Assembly (NCBI GenBank): GCA_030427205.1
Contig: JAUHXC010000004.1
Coordinates: 1-64,000 of the forward strand
Reading direction: 5' to 3'
DNA length: 64,000 nucleotides
DNA from: a bacterium
Lineage (GTDB): Bacteria; Myxococcota_A; Bradymonadia; UBA7976; UBA1532
Numbering within the stretch: position 1 is the stretch's first letter; the number at the start of each line of letters is the position of its first letter. The notes beneath the pieces were generated by a model. That model worked only from the letters and a program-made list of their open reading frames with translations. It was not told the origin of the DNA and searched no databases. Below are positions 63,350 through 64,000 of this stretch, piece after piece. The translations under genes and the position numbers were made by a program.

Positions 63350-64000
63350 TCAGGCGCGCTCGATCGTGGCGTCGCGCGCCGGGGCGCCCATGATGATCTC
63401 GAGGATGGAGTTGCTGTCCTTGCCGAACGTCTCCGGCGTCTCGACGACGGCGAAGTCTCGCAGGCAGATGATCGATTCCCCCGCCACTTGCCCGATGACC
63501 TGGGGCGAGTGGGTTGTGACGACGAACTGCACGTTGGGGAAGGCATCGATCAGCGCGGGCAGGGCCGCCCGCTGCCATGCCGGGTGGAGGTGCAGCTCTA
63601 TGCCATCGATGAGGACGACCCCTGGCGCTTGAAGCGGATCGGCGGCCTCGGGGTTCGCCGCGGCGAGCCGGTGGGCGATCTCGCCGATCGTCAGCAGGAT
63701 GGTGCTCTCACCCTCGGAGAGGTGGTCGAGCGGCAGCGTCAGCCCGGCCTTCTCGATGACGAGCAGACCCGAGACCGGGACATGCTCGCCGACCCGGGTG
63801 ATGCGCAGCCGCTGGAAGTCCGCGCCCGGCAGCGCCGCCAGGAATCGGCCGACCGCTCGACGGACCGCCTGCAGGGCCGGTTCGCGGTAGTCCGCGCTGT
63901 CGGGTTGCGACAGCCGGATCTCGTTCTCCCGGCTCTCCATGTCGCGGAACCAGTCCAAGAAGCCCTTGAACAGGCTGACGCGGGGGTCGAGCGCCTCATA
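63350..64000 (-). CDS. AAA/ABC-type ATPase, C-terminal part (runs off the window)
   Basis: A reverse-strand gene open to the window edge, of which at least 216 codons are visible. The N-terminus with Walker A is outside. The visible part has a signature-like LDHLSEGESTILL, a Walker B region VVLIDGIELHLHP, and the switch motif VVTTHSPQVIG. This matches the RecF/OLD-like AAA family ATPases found in many phage-defence systems (for example PtuA-type or retron-associated). The family usually reads LIDE-x-E-LHLHP; here the residue after Asp is Gly, so the catalytic Glu is missing or displaced. The protein also ends at MGAPARDATIERA, earlier than the usual helical tail. Downstream is the convergent FAD oxidoreductase gene. 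Confidence 0.75.
   Translation of the reverse strand, partial: YEALDPRVSLFKGFLDWFRDMESRENEIRLSQPDSADYREPALQAVRRAVGRFLAALPGADFQRLRITRVGEHVPVSGLLVIEKAGLTLPLDHLSEGESTILLTIGEIAHRLAAANPEAADPLQAPGVVLIDGIELHLHPAWQRAALPALIDAFPNVQFVVTTHSPQVIGQVAGESIICLRDFAVVETPETFGKDSNSILEIIMGAPARDATIERA

Overview
The window is one long stretch of very GC-rich (roughly 70% or more by eye), densely coding bacterial chromosome. The gene content points to Myxococcota or a close deltaproteobacterial relative: three Hanks-type Ser/Thr kinases, many lipoproteins with Asp-rich linkers, MopE-like and DxDxDG repeat proteins, a DUF2330 protein with a MYXO-CTERM-like tail, an AgmX-type C-terminal domain and PEGA-like domains. 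This is inferred from protein style; there is no rRNA or other phylogenetic marker here. I found no tRNA, rRNA, CRISPR array or intact insertion sequence.

Layout. 1-757: non-coding or decayed, with a reverse-strand gene remnant and ~85-bp degenerate repeats. 758-2901: a coupled pair (conserved hypothetical, CPBP protease). 2979-10557: four overlapping genes headed by a pseudocaspase/zinc-ribbon/kinase protein, followed by a PEGA-like protein and two lipoproteins. 10640-15213: TmcA (reverse), DUF2330 protein, HAD phosphatase. 15248-18649 (reverse): kinase-ATPase; divergent from it an Rpn nuclease (18804), a UspA-like protein, a NhaD/ArsB permease and Ppx/GppA. 23770-27508 (reverse): three overlapping genes (polysaccharide-deacetylase-like lipoprotein, TPR protein, AgmX-type lipoprotein). 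27661-31266: kinase-SUMF1 fusion and an esterase. 31290-34010: a tandem duplication of a lipoprotein gene with its promoter region and terminator. 34105-40316: the chaperone block hemW-hrcA-grpE-dnaK-dnaJ. 40450-43344: a degenerate tandem array of Rpn nuclease genes. 43409-48312: PlsC, a 127-bp repeat field, a periplasmic protein, a SEC-C protein and a thiolase. 48329-52348 (reverse): a 1339-residue lipoprotein with 19 DxDxDG repeats. 52558-60592: GNAT, NUDIX, a glycosidase-like lipoprotein and a 1573-residue membrane TPR protein. 60593-61059: an array of GGCGGT-centred palindromes. 61060-64000: epoxide-hydrolase-like protein, FAD oxidoreductase and a partial AAA ATPase.

Most noteworthy. All four Rpn-type loci carry a strong in-frame Shine-Dalgarno and ATG just before the C-terminal domain. 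One locus consists of only that part. This is the architecture expected of an intragenic antitoxin, as known for E. coli Rpn proteins, and here it appears with decayed toxins and an orphan antitoxin-like remnant. Several genes (hrcA, plsC, the NUDIX gene, the kinase-SUMF1 gene and the Rpn genes) have a -10-like hexamer only 4-8 bases before the start codon, which suggests leaderless mRNAs. The kinase at 2979 and the giant TPR protein carry arrays of short threonine-centred motifs, which may be phosphorylation-dependent docking sites.
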